Assembly (NCBI GenBank): GCA_002118135.1
Contig: BDIU01000099.1
Span: 1-64,000 of the forward strand
Direction of reading: 5' to 3'
Length of the DNA stretch: 64,000 nt
Origin: Trebouxia sp. TZW2008
Lineage: Eukaryota; Chlorophyta; Trebouxiophyceae; Trebouxiales; Trebouxiaceae
Shown here: positions 42,401-53,600 of the stretch, in pieces
How positions within the stretch are numbered: the first letter of the stretch is position 1
Layout: every line of letters begins with the position of its first letter
Position numbers and translations under genes: made by a program
Notes under the pieces: model-generated
Seen by the model: the letters and a program-made list of their open reading frames with translations, nothing else
Databases searched by the model: none
Told to the model about the DNA's origin: nothing

Positions 42401-43711
42401 CAGCCCATGTCATGTCTCTGAGTGTGCATGCTGGCAATGTCAATGTGGCAAACACATGCTGGTACCTTGTGACAGCAGACCAATACCTGCTCTTTCACCT
42501 GCACCACATGCTGAAATCATGTGCATAGACTTTTACGGCATTGACTCTGTGCCTTGCCTCTCAAATCCCTTGCCATATTTCTGCTATGTGATACTTACTA
42601 ATTGCTCTCTGATGCAGGGTGTCCGCTATGCAAGACAGGATCCACCTGTGGCAAAACAAAATGATCAGGTAATGCATGGTATGCTGTATGTCAGGTCTTG
42701 CGGCTGATTGCAATGACATGAATTCAAGCTTTGTCCCTCACTACTGATAGCTATGTGAGTAGACATGCTGCTCAATGTCAAAAGCCTTCTTTGAGTTACA
42801 CAATGCTAAATTTGGAGTTCTGTCAGGCAACAGGCATCAGAGGGCATTGCATGACGACCACACAACATAAATTGGTGTGACATGCTTTCAGGGGTTTGTG
42901 TTGCTTGACGACATGCGTGACAATATAACAGCTCTCTTGATTGTTCATACGGGCAGGCAGCAACAGCCCTGAACTGCTTTGCCAAACATCCAATGTGGGA
43001 CCAAGAATTGGCATTCGGTGCTGTTGTACCAGCTGCATTGACATCAGTTTGAGTTCTTTGCAAAGAAACAGAAACTGCGTTTGCAGCGCTCAAGTAAGCT
43101 TTGGTGCAATTGCAGGGATTTGAAGCAACGACCAGCACATGGGAGGCCCTGAGCTTATCAACTTCAGCTTTCTCGTTGCAAGGCATTGCGGAGGAGGAAG
43201 ACAACGAGGAAGGTGCTGACAACATTCAGCCAGGCTTCTCCAGCCACAGTCCACAGATCTCAAGCAGTGCAGAGACAGATGCTGTCTTGGCAGCATTTCT
43301 GGAAGCCTTGCCTCCAAGTGGAAACGCTGGAGCAACCCATGAGGAATCAGCTGCTGGTGAGTTGGTGCCTTGGCATGATCAGCAGACACAGCTGATTGCA
43401 TGCAATATACCCAGCCAACATTGTGACAAGCTCGGTTTGCTGATGTTTTGACAGTACTTTTGACAGTACACACTGCGTTTGCTTTCTGCCATGCTAGCTT
43501 GTACAATTCAGTGATGTGAAAGCGCCATCAAAGGCCCTGCAGGAACTCTGCTCGTTGTGGCAGCTCTATAACTTTTCTTGCAAACAAGGAACTGCAGACA
43601 GGTTCAGGTATTGACCTGAATGCTGCAGGCCCAGACATTGGAAGCTCAGAGGAGCAAGCTGATGATACAGATAGCACAAATGATGACGCAGATTCTCACG
43701 CCAATCTCTAG
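33405..43711 (+). CDS. unrecognised Ala/Gln-rich and acidic protein with duplicated exon modules (5' end uncertain)
   Basis: Supported exons include 34177-34299, 35006-35152, 37738-37881, 38332-38524, 38801-38929, 38982-39173, 39583-39741, 40052-40177, 40453-40539, 41533-41691, 42308-42361, 42618-42668, 42957-43046, 43116-43356 and 43629-43711 (stop TAG). Most begin and end in phase 0. The N-terminal part is Ala/Gln/Glu-rich (EELWEGSAEQQSKADAAQEQ). The middle has helical, more globular segments (for example LRRYFMALLKKVPQLRRAEI and NTGTVRMYGQPMEYGPDLYT). The C-terminal third is acidic and Ser/Gly-rich (SESDSGGEEDDGDLGPRGEG). I do not recognise the family. Exons 35006-35152 and 37738-37881 are paralogous copies 2.7 kb apart, as are 40052-40177 and 40453-40539. 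The start at 33405 (MAMPTE, then GT) is tentative, the joins before 37738 are not all in phase, and two adjacent genes cannot be excluded. The acidic tail could suggest a nuclear or chromatin partner, but this is speculation. Confidence 0.5.
34990..38160 (+). repeat. array of about eight diverged exon/intron modules
   Basis: Modules of about 280-400 bases each start at an acceptor resembling CCTTTGCTGCAG/GT. Acceptors lie near 35005, 35738, 36048, 36442, 36729, 37050, 37438 and 37737. Many then encode a variant of SGFAEQALPLLPPEQL (seen as AFVEQDLPLLQEQ at 34735, GFAEQGFPLCP, GFAEQALPLLPPEQ, VFAEPGLPLLLL and SLAEPHLSLLPH). Several copies have in-frame stops. Intron sequence is also repeated: GCACAGACAGCTGGAG and GCACTATGGCTGGATGCAGG near 35275-35370 match 37980-38080 and 37255-37345. 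Confidence 0.8.
36248..36330 (+). repeat. dispersed repeat with hairpin, shared with 63176-63230
   Basis: A GAGAGAGAG run is followed by TTTAGCCAGCCAACAAGTCT and GATCGGATGTG. The same order occurs near 63176-63230 (TTTAGCCAGCCAACAAGACT, GATCACATGTG). Here a perfect 8-base stem follows: TGTTGGGG, loop TAAAAT, CCCCAACA (about 36302-36323). The element type is unknown. Confidence 0.6.
40052..41420 (+). repeat. roughly 360-base tandem units spanning an acidic exon and its donor
   Basis: The donor context CCCAGGTACAGCTCTT occurs at about 40173 and 40535, and as TCAGGTACAGCTCTTACT at about 40888, a spacing of about 360. The two first units encode the related acidic exons 40052-40177 and 40453-40539, both ending in Ala-Ala-Gln. 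Intron landmarks repeat too: GGCAACCTGCGTGATCACCA near 40991 and GGCAACTTGCATGATGACCA near 41357. Confidence 0.7.
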
Positions 43712-45195
43712 ACATCAGAGGTGAGCTCATAGCCCTCAGGCATTACATGCTCCTTTGGATGATGCAGAAAGATTTGTGGCGGTGCAAGCGTCACATGTGC
43801 ACGTTGCTCAATGTCATACACATATTTCAGGCATTGCAATCACTGCAACTGGAGCACACTTGCAGGTGCATGTCTTTGCAGCTTTTGCTCGTGAAAGCTA
43901 TCTTGAGGTTTCAGTTGAGTTTACAGTGCTGCAGGTCATTACATGTTGACATTTATTGATGTTTTGCTGTGCCTGTGTCTAAGATGTGGCAGCTGTTGAT
44001 TCTGGTCATGTTCTGCAGGTTTGGGGCACATGGCAGGTGTAACAGTCACAATCTGGTCACATGGACACACAGTAGTGTACACACAGCATCAGATGCTGAT
44101 GATCTTTGGCTTTGGGGCGGTAAAGTTTCAAAGTTTCATGCTTTGCTGCTGTATGGCTAGAGTTCCCTTCATGCCAACATAGCTATCCAACATAGACGGT
44201 GTAGAGTTATTTTGTACCTTGTGGGCATTTTTAGTGTAAAGTGACAGTCGCTTTGCTGCTGTCACCGTTATTTAGAGTACAAGGCACAGCTGCAGAAGTG
44301 CTTATCAAGCTTGAGGACAAAGTCAAGTGTCACTGCTTCTGCACCTTAGACTGGCTGGCATGCAATTTGTTATGCATGTTGATGCTGCTTATATATAGTC
44401 CCTGTGTGCAACAGAGAAACCATATGTTAGAGGTGCTTTGAACCACATGTTTACTTGAGTCACAAGAAAAGCTGGATCGATGCTGAAGGGCCTTGAATGC
44501 CAGCTTCTCGCTGGCAGTGTTGTAACTGGTGAACCTGGCTTTGAAATGTAAAGGTTGCCGCAGGTGTGCATGTTGAGTGCTGAAATGCGCTCGACAGATG
44601 CTGGAAGATTTGATATGCAGCAGATGCCTGCAGTGAAATTCACGCAGCCCACGGGTTCTTTGCAGGCATATGCAAGCAACACCTGAGTACCAGCCGTCTC
44701 TTTTCGAGACTGCTTCACCCAAAATGCATGTGACGCATAACTACTTATTTGAACGCATTGTGGAAGCGACAAGCTGCTCAGTCGGTGATGCTGATCCTTA
44801 AGAAACACAGATGTGACAAACGTGACGAAGGCTGCAGGCTGGCCAGCGGACGCTGAGGGCTTTGGTCTGGTTGATGAATAGGTCAACTGAGAACAAGCGC
44901 TGTCCGTCTTTTTGAAGCCTTTTCTGGCATCTTACATTTGCCTGCAAATACATGCCTAGCTTTGGCAACATACTGTTATTAATCTACGTCTTGCGGGACC
45001 TGGCAAGACCGATAAGTCGAGCACTGACTGGGCACTTGATCTGGCGCGCAAACACACACGCACAGGGAAGAAGATTCAGCACAATTTAGAACCCGACCGC
45101 CAGTTGGGTCTCCTCGCAAAATTGACTTGTAGAGGTTACAACGACACTGTTCTCGGTGCCTGCTGGGTCATTCACCCACCCTGGCAGCCAACAGT
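43712..45195. other. intergenic region, no gene supported
   Basis: This 1.5 kb lies between two plus-strand genes. It should hold the 3' UTR of the upstream gene and the promoter of the kinase; the last 300 bases are CG-richer. A minus-strand open frame of 165 codons (44886-44389) was seen, but it begins without ATG and has no recognisable motif, so it is not called as a gene. Confidence 0.5.
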
Positions 45196-48100
45196 ATGGA
45201 AATCATCAGTGAGCTTTGGTTTTGGGTGCTGTTTTGGGTGTACTTGCCCGTTCGCGTGTTCAAGATGTCTTGCAGTATTTGCCAAAATCTCCTTACTTTG
45301 CCGTTTCGCACTGCGCAAGCCGCTTACGTCCATTTAGCAACCGTGAGTTCTATCTGTTGGGGTTGCACGATCACCTTTCATGATGCGGCACTACAAGGCT
45401 GTCATCTGGTTCTGGGATTCTGGCAAAGCAGCCTAGCCATCCTCAACAAACTATGTTTGAACTTTCGACAAATTGGAGAATCAACAGCTCAGAAAAGAAA
45501 GCAGTTGATGAGTGCTATCAAGAGGGCAGCTTACCGCTACATCAGCTGTCTGCCTGATTTGAGAGCTTGGCCTGCCAGCATATATGCTTGGACCAGGCTT
45601 CGACAGGACCAACTCACTCAGCAGTTCCATCATTTCACCAACCATCTGCGCAGCAGATTCCTGATGGCACTCAGCTACTGCAACAGCCTTAGAACAACAT
45701 GTGATTGCGGTCTGCCAACCTTAGTACAGCATCCGCTGAACAGGTGGAGGGTCATCCACCACAAGCAGCCCCATACATTGCTTTTGTGGATTTGTGGCTT
45801 TCTCAGGCGTCTTGCCACGCGCGCATTTCTCTCCTTGCCTGAGCGCGTGGTGGAAGCATGTGCTCTGACATATGTCGTCTGCAAGCACTTGTGGTATGGC
45901 AGTGGGGAAGCGCCACAGACACCACAGGTAATCAATGAGTTCTCTACATACTCTCTGTCTGCTGTTGCTTCCATCACTGACATAATGGATGTTGTGAAAA
46001 GTGGGTCAGTGCCTGTACTGAACAAGCTGTCGTGTGCAGGATGTCAACAGTGTTGAGACAACTTCTGCTTGTCAGATGCCCAGAAGAGATGGATTTGAGG
46101 GTTCTGCTCCCTTGAGCATAAGTGCTTCTGAGTGTGGACCAGTTTCTCCCAAGCATGCAGAGGCTAATGCAGTCATCATTGAAACCCCTTCCACAAGCCC
46201 TTCTCATGTTGCAGCTACAGTTGCAGCGGCTGACGCAGTCATTACCGAAACCCCTTCCACAAGCCCTCCTCATCTTGCAGCTGCAGCTGTTACAGCTCCT
46301 GACTCTCCTAGCAGCGTGTTGCCAGCCCCCTCGGTTGTGAGGAAGGTGTACACAGTTGCAAAGGTACGCATGCACAAACTTCTGTGCAAGCTGTACACAT
46401 ACGACCAGTGTGATGTGTCTGCAAATGCACTTTGATGATGATGATGATGATGATGATGATTGAATTGTGTATCCTTTCTGCAATGATTAGTTATGTTTGA
46501 TGTACACTGACGACTGTTGCTGTCTTGCTGCAGTTGGCTTGCGCCGAGCTGGACCAGGAGATGCGTGCCAAGCACTTGCAGGCTGACCCGACCTGGAATG
46601 GCATGTGGAAGATGATTGATGTTGCCGTTGACCTTCCCCTCCGCACACTGACTGGACTCTTTGAGGTGCATGGCTGCATTGGACAGGGTACTTTTGGGCG
46701 CATCATTTAGTGAGTAGCCTTATCCCCTTTTCAGTCTGTCTCATGTCTGGTGTGTGTCATTATTCCAACGCGTGAATCCTCATTTCAGTGATTGGTGCTG
46801 TAAAATACCTGCGTATTGGGTATCAAGTATTGTCCCCAGCATATTGTGCATTTCACAGTGTGCACTGCATCTCAGTGATTCACACTGTAAGTGCTGTATG
46901 CTGCGCATTACGTATTGCGTGTCGAGTATTACGTATGGTGATTCACTGTTTCGAAAGGTTCACAGCTTGTAAGTTGCCCTGAGCGCAGCCTGTTTGCCAC
47001 GTGCTTACTGCATCTGTAAAGTGTCACCGCATTTGTGTTGCTTGGTGTGGGGCCGACACATGCATGTTTGACTGTGCAGTGCCGAGATCTTCTGGAAGTC
47101 ATGGAAGCCTTGTGCTGTGAAACTCATCCCCTGCCGTAACCAGAGTGACAGGCCGAGAGCTAAGGCAGAGCTGGCAGCCCTCAAGCAATTCAGCCATCTG
47201 CCCAACACCCTCACATTGATCACCTACAGATGGGTGCCAGACGGTGTCTACATTGTCACCAGGTAAGGGCAACAATTTTGACATATCCTGCTTCACCTGC
47301 TGATGTTCATGTCATCCATGACTGTTCCTGTCGTCAAAACACTGGCAGCTGATTTCACATGATGTATGATGCTTGATCAGCAAGCCTTGTGTTCAATTCA
47401 ACTTCATTTGATGCATGTGTCGTTAAGTGAACTCCAATGTCGCGTGCAGGTATTTGAAGTGTGTCAGCCTTGACAACACCCTGACAGCGATCTGTCAGAT
47501 GCACACGCCACAAGCCCATGAGCATTTTGCCTCCTTCATCACTGAACTTTTTGTCCCCATCGCCAAGGTGCGCTTGCAATGCTTGCGCTATGCAGCAAGT
47601 TCCTCATTGTCTCAGCAGACATGCATCAATGCATGCCTTTGACATGCAGCTGACATGCACCACATTTGACTTGAGTCAGTCGGTCGCAGTTTTCTAAGTG
47701 TGCTGCTGATTGCTAGCGCAGTCATTACTTGTTTACACATGGTAAGGCGCAGAAGTGTTTCCAACTGCCGCCGGCTGCTCATGCTTGTTTTCGCAAGCAC
47801 CAAAGTGAAGTGACGACACACCAGCTGTGCACCAATGAGATGTGCAAACTGGTGCTGCAGACTGTGGCAGAGATACATGCAGCAGGCTGGGCTCATGCTG
47901 ACTTGAAGCCTGACAACATCTGCTTTGAGCTCAGTCCTGGACGCAAACTCATCCCCTACATCATTGACTTTGGTTCTGCTGTTGAAGCAAGAGGTGAGCA
48001 AACAGCAATTTTGTGAGTTTAGCATCACAGCAGCACTCATCAAGCACTATGTGATCCTTGTAAGAACCACACTCCAGAGTCAGCACACAATCATCAACAC

Positions 48101-48918
48101 AATCATCCAAGTCACGACATGTAGGCAAACATGGTGGACTCCAAACCTGTGCAAGCCTAGTCAACACGCTGCAGAGTCAGCATACTGTCATCAAAACACT
48201 GACGTTACATCATGTAGGCAAGCGTCGTATTGCTGTGGCAAGCATGTACCGTGTATATGTCTCCAACCTTGTGCATGCCTAGTCAATCCAAATGCATTTG
48301 CCAAATACGTAGTTGGTGATGGCATGCAGGTGGGACTTGCATGCCACCCTCCTCAGCTCTCATCATGAGCCCTGAGGCTCTGCAGGCTGTTTTCAAGAAG
48401 ACTTGCCCACCTGACCTCAGGCAACATGACTGCTGGGGCCTGGGTTGCATCCTAGTCTGGCTAGCTACTGGCAAAGTGCCATTTGCGTGTGGTGCACCCC
48501 AACAGACGCCTTTGGAGCAGGTCATTCTGCTGATTGATGCCAAGCACAAAGCATGGGTGAGCGCACATGCTCTGCAGGGCATTGTGCTTTTTGGAGTGTA
48601 TGCTGCATGCGACATGACTGCTGTTGGACTGAGGCCAAGGACATTGGTGTACAAAGATGCTGTGCGCCCTCACAGTTTTGTGTGCAGAATGTAGTTTTGA
48701 CAAGATTTTGATGTGATGTGCTGCAGACTACCAAGCGGCAGGGTGGCAAGGTAGACTTCCGCAGCTCAGTTATGACACTGGCAAGCAGATGTGATAAGTC
48801 AGACAGCGCCAGATTCAAGTATCTAGGTGAACAAGCTGGTAAGCTTCTGGACCCAGCACCAGAATACAGGCAGACAGCAGCAGGGGTTGTACAGGATATC
48901 CTTGCTCAGGCAACATAG
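45196..48918 (+). CDS. divergent protein kinase with long N-terminal extension
   Basis: Eight exons join in phase to about 730 residues: 45196-45927, 46040-46363, 46534-46709, 47080-47262, 47450-47567, 47753-47993, 48330-48556 and 48727-48918. Kinase motifs in order are a glycine loop GCIGQGTFGR, the ATP-binding Lys in CAVKLIPC, the catalytic loop HADLKPDN, the metal-binding IDFGSA, MSPEAL in place of APE, and HDCWGLGCILVWLATG. The catalytic Asp, Lys, Asn and the DFG motif are present, so activity is plausible. The HRD arginine is Ala, making it a non-RD kinase. The first exon (244 residues) has hydrophobic segments (LWFWVLFWVYLPV) and may anchor it in a membrane, followed by basic sequence and a Ser/Thr/Pro-Ala repeat (VIIETPSTSPSHVAA, VITETPSTSPPHLAA) in exon 2. 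I could not assign a kinase group. Confidence 0.8.
46434..46461 (+). repeat. (GAT)n microsatellite
   Basis: About nine GAT triplets in kinase intron 2. Confidence 0.9.
46786..46945 (+). repeat. tandem duplication in kinase intron 3
   Basis: CAGTGATTGGTGCTGTAAAA with CGTATTGGGTATCAAGTATT is followed about 85 bases later by CAGTGATTCACACTGTAAGT with CGTATTGCGTGTCGAGTATT. The copies are diverged and do not include a recognisable exon edge. Confidence 0.6.
48072..48295 (+). repeat. tandem duplication in kinase intron 6
   Basis: Two units of about 100-120 bases share CAGAGTCAGCA, ATCATCAA, CATGTAGGCAA, CTCCAA, CCTGTGCA and GCCTAGTCAA in the same order (starting at about 48072 and 48172). They are purely intronic. 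Confidence 0.7.
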
Positions 48919-50620
48919 CTTCCAGTCCAGCCATTTTATGCCTTTCCAAGTGCTCTGCTTGTGATAGCAAAGCATGCAGCAGCTGAAGCAAGCAAGTAGT
49001 CAACATGCCGATGGATTTTGTATGCTGCCTTGAAGCGCCTTTTGCAGTGGCCATGCCAGCTGATTTTTTTGCGTGTTTGGCTGTTGCCCAGTTGACATCT
49101 GCTGCTGGATTTTGGTGAACAAGCCGCTGGCAAACCCTGTACAGAGCAGAGTTGCTGCTCCTTTGTATTACAGCAAGCCATCAGTTGCTGACGTTGTTCT
49201 TAGCAATTAGCACTGTGGCAAAAGGGCCCACTTACTTGACGTTCATGGGTTGCTGCTGGCATGACAGCAGAGTTTGCTTAGCTTGATGCCAACAATGTGC
49301 TTTGGGTTGTGCCGCACCTGGTGCATCTTGACCATAGGTCGAGTGTATGTATAGATGGCTTGGTAGAAACAACAGCACTGTGCCGCACCTGGTGCATCCT
49401 GACCGTAGGCTGGATATGCATATATGATGAGGTAGAAACATCAGCACTGTGCCACACCTGGTGCATCTTGACAATAGGCTGAATATGTATATATGGCTAG
49501 CTAGTAAGAACAGCCTTGTGCTGCACCTGGTGCATCTCAACCATGGTCTAAGTATGTATATATGCTAGGTAGCAACAACAGCATGGTGTTGCACGTGAAG
49601 TATCTTGACCACAGGCTGAATGTACATATATGGCTAGATAGGAATAACAGCATGCTGTCATGCGCCTCTGTTTGTGCCATCCAAAGCATACAGTCTGATT
49701 GGTTTGTTTTCTGGGAGCTTATGTCACACCTTCTCAGGGTGAGGCATAAGTGTTGAGCTCATTGTGGCTAGCTTATGTTACATTACAGTGTTGTCATATG
49801 CTATATTGTACGTAACAATTTGAGTGATGAACTTGTTCAGCTCGCCTCGCTGGTGACATGAGTACTGCACCTTGAAGTCATGTAAATAGAAGCACACGGT
49901 AAGCAGTACGTTTTTGAGCAACCGACAAGCAGAACAAGCCTGTGAAGGCCAGCCTGGTAGCCTGATGGGAAGGCTGTGTATTGCATGATGACACTAGCAT
50001 CTGTGCAACAGCACTTCAATCAGCTCGGGCAGTCACAGAGCCGTCATAGCTTGCTATTGGCTGAAGTGCGCATTTGAACTCTGAGACTTCAAGACTTGGA
50101 ACATTGTGTACTCCAGGGCACATGTACATGAGGTAGAGGTTTTGCATAGCTCCATGCACATGCTATTGATTGCATGTGAACCTGCTATTGCAATGACTTG
50201 GATGGCATAACCCAGCAGGGGGTGTGAAGAAAGGCTTTCGAGGCCTACACTTGTACGTGCGAGACACCTCTTCACAAGCCATGCATGCAGCATGACAGTA
50301 TCGAGTTCTGGCTTTGTGCATTGGTCTTCTTCGCACCGTGTCGGATCTGTCCAAGGCCCAACAGTCACTGGCGGCACGTCGGCTTGTTCGCATCCGCTTG
50401 GCCTCGTACATTCCTGATCTCCGACTAGTATTTGTTGAGACTGCTCCTCTCACTGCATGCTCAACACTACTCTCAGGTGAGATCTCCCGTAAACATTGTA
50501 TGCCACGCTGCAGATTGGACTTGTAACGTCACAGTCCCTATTGCGTGTTGCAGCCGGGGCCCCTGCCTCTGTTGCCTACGGCGGTTTGCCAAGGGTCCAG
50601 TTGCAGCTAGTTTCAGCGCG
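48919..50620. other. intergenic region between kinase and helicase genes
   Basis: It contains the kinase 3' UTR, a 69-base minisatellite (49309-49650) and the likely helicase promoter in the last 400 bases, which are CG-richer. Open frames overlapping 50314-50600 on either strand have no recognisable motif and were not called. Confidence 0.5.
49309..49650 (+). repeat. 69-base minisatellite, five units
   Basis: Five diverged units start near 49309, 49380, 49449, 49516 and 49585. Each begins like TGTGCCGCACCTGGTGCATC, continues TTGACCATAGGCTGAATATG, and ends with a TATATATGGCTAGGTAG, AACAACAGCA segment. The fifth unit is the most diverged. It lies about 400 bases downstream of the kinase stop codon, so it may fall in its 3' UTR. 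Confidence 0.9.
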
Positions 50621-53600
50621 ATGCAGCAGCCGGACGCCGCACAGAGCAGTCGCAGTGGCAACAGGAACAACAGGCGTTCCCGGAAAAGACCCCCAGCAGC
50701 AGCTCCGGCAGCAGCTCTTCCTCCCGGCTTTGAAAATCTTCACCTGCAAGACAGCAGAAACGTGCACAACGCTTCACCAAATGGCTTCAAAAGCCCAAGG
50801 CTGCAGCAGTCCAGATCACAGGGGTTTGCAACTGCAGCAGCAGCTGTTGAAGAGCCAGTCTTGCCACAGCAAGCTCCAGTACACAGTGCCAGAACGTCCA
50901 GCACAACCAAGGCTCACCTGACAGATGCTCGCTTTGCTGACTTGCCTATTTCTGACCTCACCAAGCGGTGAGTGCTGCGCTCGTTCTAGCTTGCAACAGA
51001 GTGCTGCACAGATTTCGGCGTGAAATGCAGCATTTGCAAGCTTGTACTGCAAGTTACGTAGAACCTGCATCATATGCACTGCGCATGCAAGCTGCAAGCA
51101 GGTCATGACTCATCACGATGTCAACACAAGGCAAACTTTGCGCCTTGCCTTCACAGGGCGTTAGCGGAGGTTCTGAAGTATGATCTGTGCACCACTGTAC
51201 AAGCTCAGTCAGTGCCAGCAAGTCTGCAAGGACCAGACATGGTCTGCAAAGCAAGAACTGGCACTGGCAAGACGCTTGCTTTCTTGATACCTGCCCTGGA
51301 GAAGGTCAGGCTCCATCCCATGCTGCATCACGTGAACCTGGCATCACCTTAACTCATATAAGGCTGAAATGAGCGTTCAGGCGCCATCCACTTTGCTGCC
51401 AAGGGTGCCTGACTGTTCGTCAGAACAGCTTGTCTACTGAAGCCTTTTTTTGCGCTTGACATGGATCATGACAGTGCATCAGCCTGTAAACTTTAATACA
51501 TCAAGCATGCTGCAAATATACACACTCTCTGTGCTGCACTGTTGTTGCCATGGTCAAGCATGCTGAGTATGCTGTTGATCAGCCTGCCATGCCGAGTCTT
51601 CTGAGCTGAGCACATATGTGAGGACAGCATGATGACTCATGTTTCAATCAAACAGCTCGCCAAGCATACCCAGAGTGTATTCAAAGTCTGCCTGGCCTGC
51701 TTCCGCATCACAGCATAGACTTGGCTTCTCTTGTCTTTGTGCTGATGCACGCTGTGTGTAATGAAATGCTGATGCTGTGAAACAGATGTCCTCAAGGGCC
51801 CCTGGCAAGGCATCTGCCCTCATCATCACCCCCACTAGGGAGTTGGCATCTGCATACAAGACTTGGCTTTTGCCGCCCCTTTGCATGCCTCTATTGTGAC
51901 AAGCTGTTGCTGTGGTGCAGATGTCATCAAGGGCCGCTGGCAAGATATCAGCCCTCATCATCAGTCCCACCAGGGAGTTGGCATCCCAGATTGCTGTGGA
52001 GGCAGAAGCTCTGGGCAGATTTCACAACATCACAGTGCAGGTAATGGTACCTTCCTTACCGTTCCTGTCCTTGTTGATTACACGATGAAGCCTCTGGCTT
52101 TCTTGGATTCTCTGTGAAGCCATTTAGGGAGTTGGCATCCCAGATTGCTGTTGAGGCAGAAGCCCTGGGCAGGTTTCATAACATCACAGTGCAGGTCAGC
52201 TCACCTTCAACTGTCCTTTTGCCTTGCCATTTTTACTGCAAAGTCCCTGAATTGATCATGGCATTGAATACCAATCTGGGTGAGTAGGTCGGAAGGCCCA
52301 CAGCTAGTGACGCAGCGAACAGACTCAAGCCGTGAGGCTGTTGTGTCTGCCAAAGGGCCAGTGCTTTCTGTCTCACTACCTACCGCTATCCTGTCCCATG
52401 TTTAGCTTACCTGCGTTTTATCACAGCATTGCTGGGCTGCATTTTCATAATAATGCGGCACAGCTACACAATCAGTAGCTGTTTGCAAGTAATGCGCAGT
52501 CATTTGCCAGCAATGATCTCAAGATCAAACACTCAATAGCATTTTGTGTGCAGTGTGTGGTGGGAGGTACTAACATTATATCAGAGATTAGGAGAATGAG
52601 ACATAAGCCACCCCACATTCTCATGGCAACTCATGGCCGCGTTTCCGACCTGCAGAACAATGTTTTGACTAACTTCAGCTTTCTACAGTGTGTGATGGAA
52701 GGCATTGACATTGAGATTGCCGCAACCAAAAGTGTGCAGCATGAATTCTCTTTATACTAAATTGCGTGAAACCATGGTTGCTTTATCTGCGCAGTGTGTG
52801 GTTGGAGGAACCAACGCTGATGCAGAGATCAGGAGGATGAGGAACAAACCTCCTCACATCCTGGTGGCCACCCCTGGGCGCCTCATTGACCATCTGCAGA
52901 ACAACAATGCAACAGAATTCATGACCAGGCTGGACACCTTTGTGCTGGATGAAGCTGACCGCCTGCTGGACATGGGCTTCAGGTATGGAGAACAAATGCT
53001 CCTTTGGTCAGTGTTTTTGGCTTGCATGCTATTGTCTTCTTCCACTTGTAACAGGTGATGCTGTTTGATGGCTGCTGCACTTTGGGGGTTTGCTTGGGAA
53101 ACAGCTTGTGATCAAGGGCAGAGGTGCCTACGGTCTTGAATACTGGCATCACTGCACAGCAATGGTCGGACGCATTAGAGCATCTGAGCAAATGCCTGAC
53201 ACCACACTGCAGACTGTTGGTCATGCAAAATGGTGCTCGGCATGTGACGGGCCAGGCAACAATAGGCTGTCCTCCTGATGAGCAAAGGCTGCAACTATGG
53301 TCTATGATATGCTTTGCAGCTGTGCATGCCGTGCAGACATGTTCAAGTAATGCTGCTCAATACTCATGTTACTTGCCTGCATACTCAGGTAGTCAGTTCA
53401 TACTCACATCACTCATGGTCAACAGTCATGCGGTGCTTTTGTTAGTCAAGTTGTGCATATGACCTCAAGCCTGCATCACCTTTCCAGAGGACATTCAGGT
53501 TCTGGCTCAGACTTTTCAGTCATCACCACTACCTGTTTCTTATTGTAGCAATAGTGCCCCGTTTACCAGGTCAGAAGGTGCTTGACGGTAGGCCTGAGAT

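Noticed and set aside
44389..44886. 165-codon minus-strand open frame between gene 7 and the kinase
   Set aside because: It lacks an early ATG, shows no recognisable motif and no splice connection; the evidence is insufficient for a gene call.
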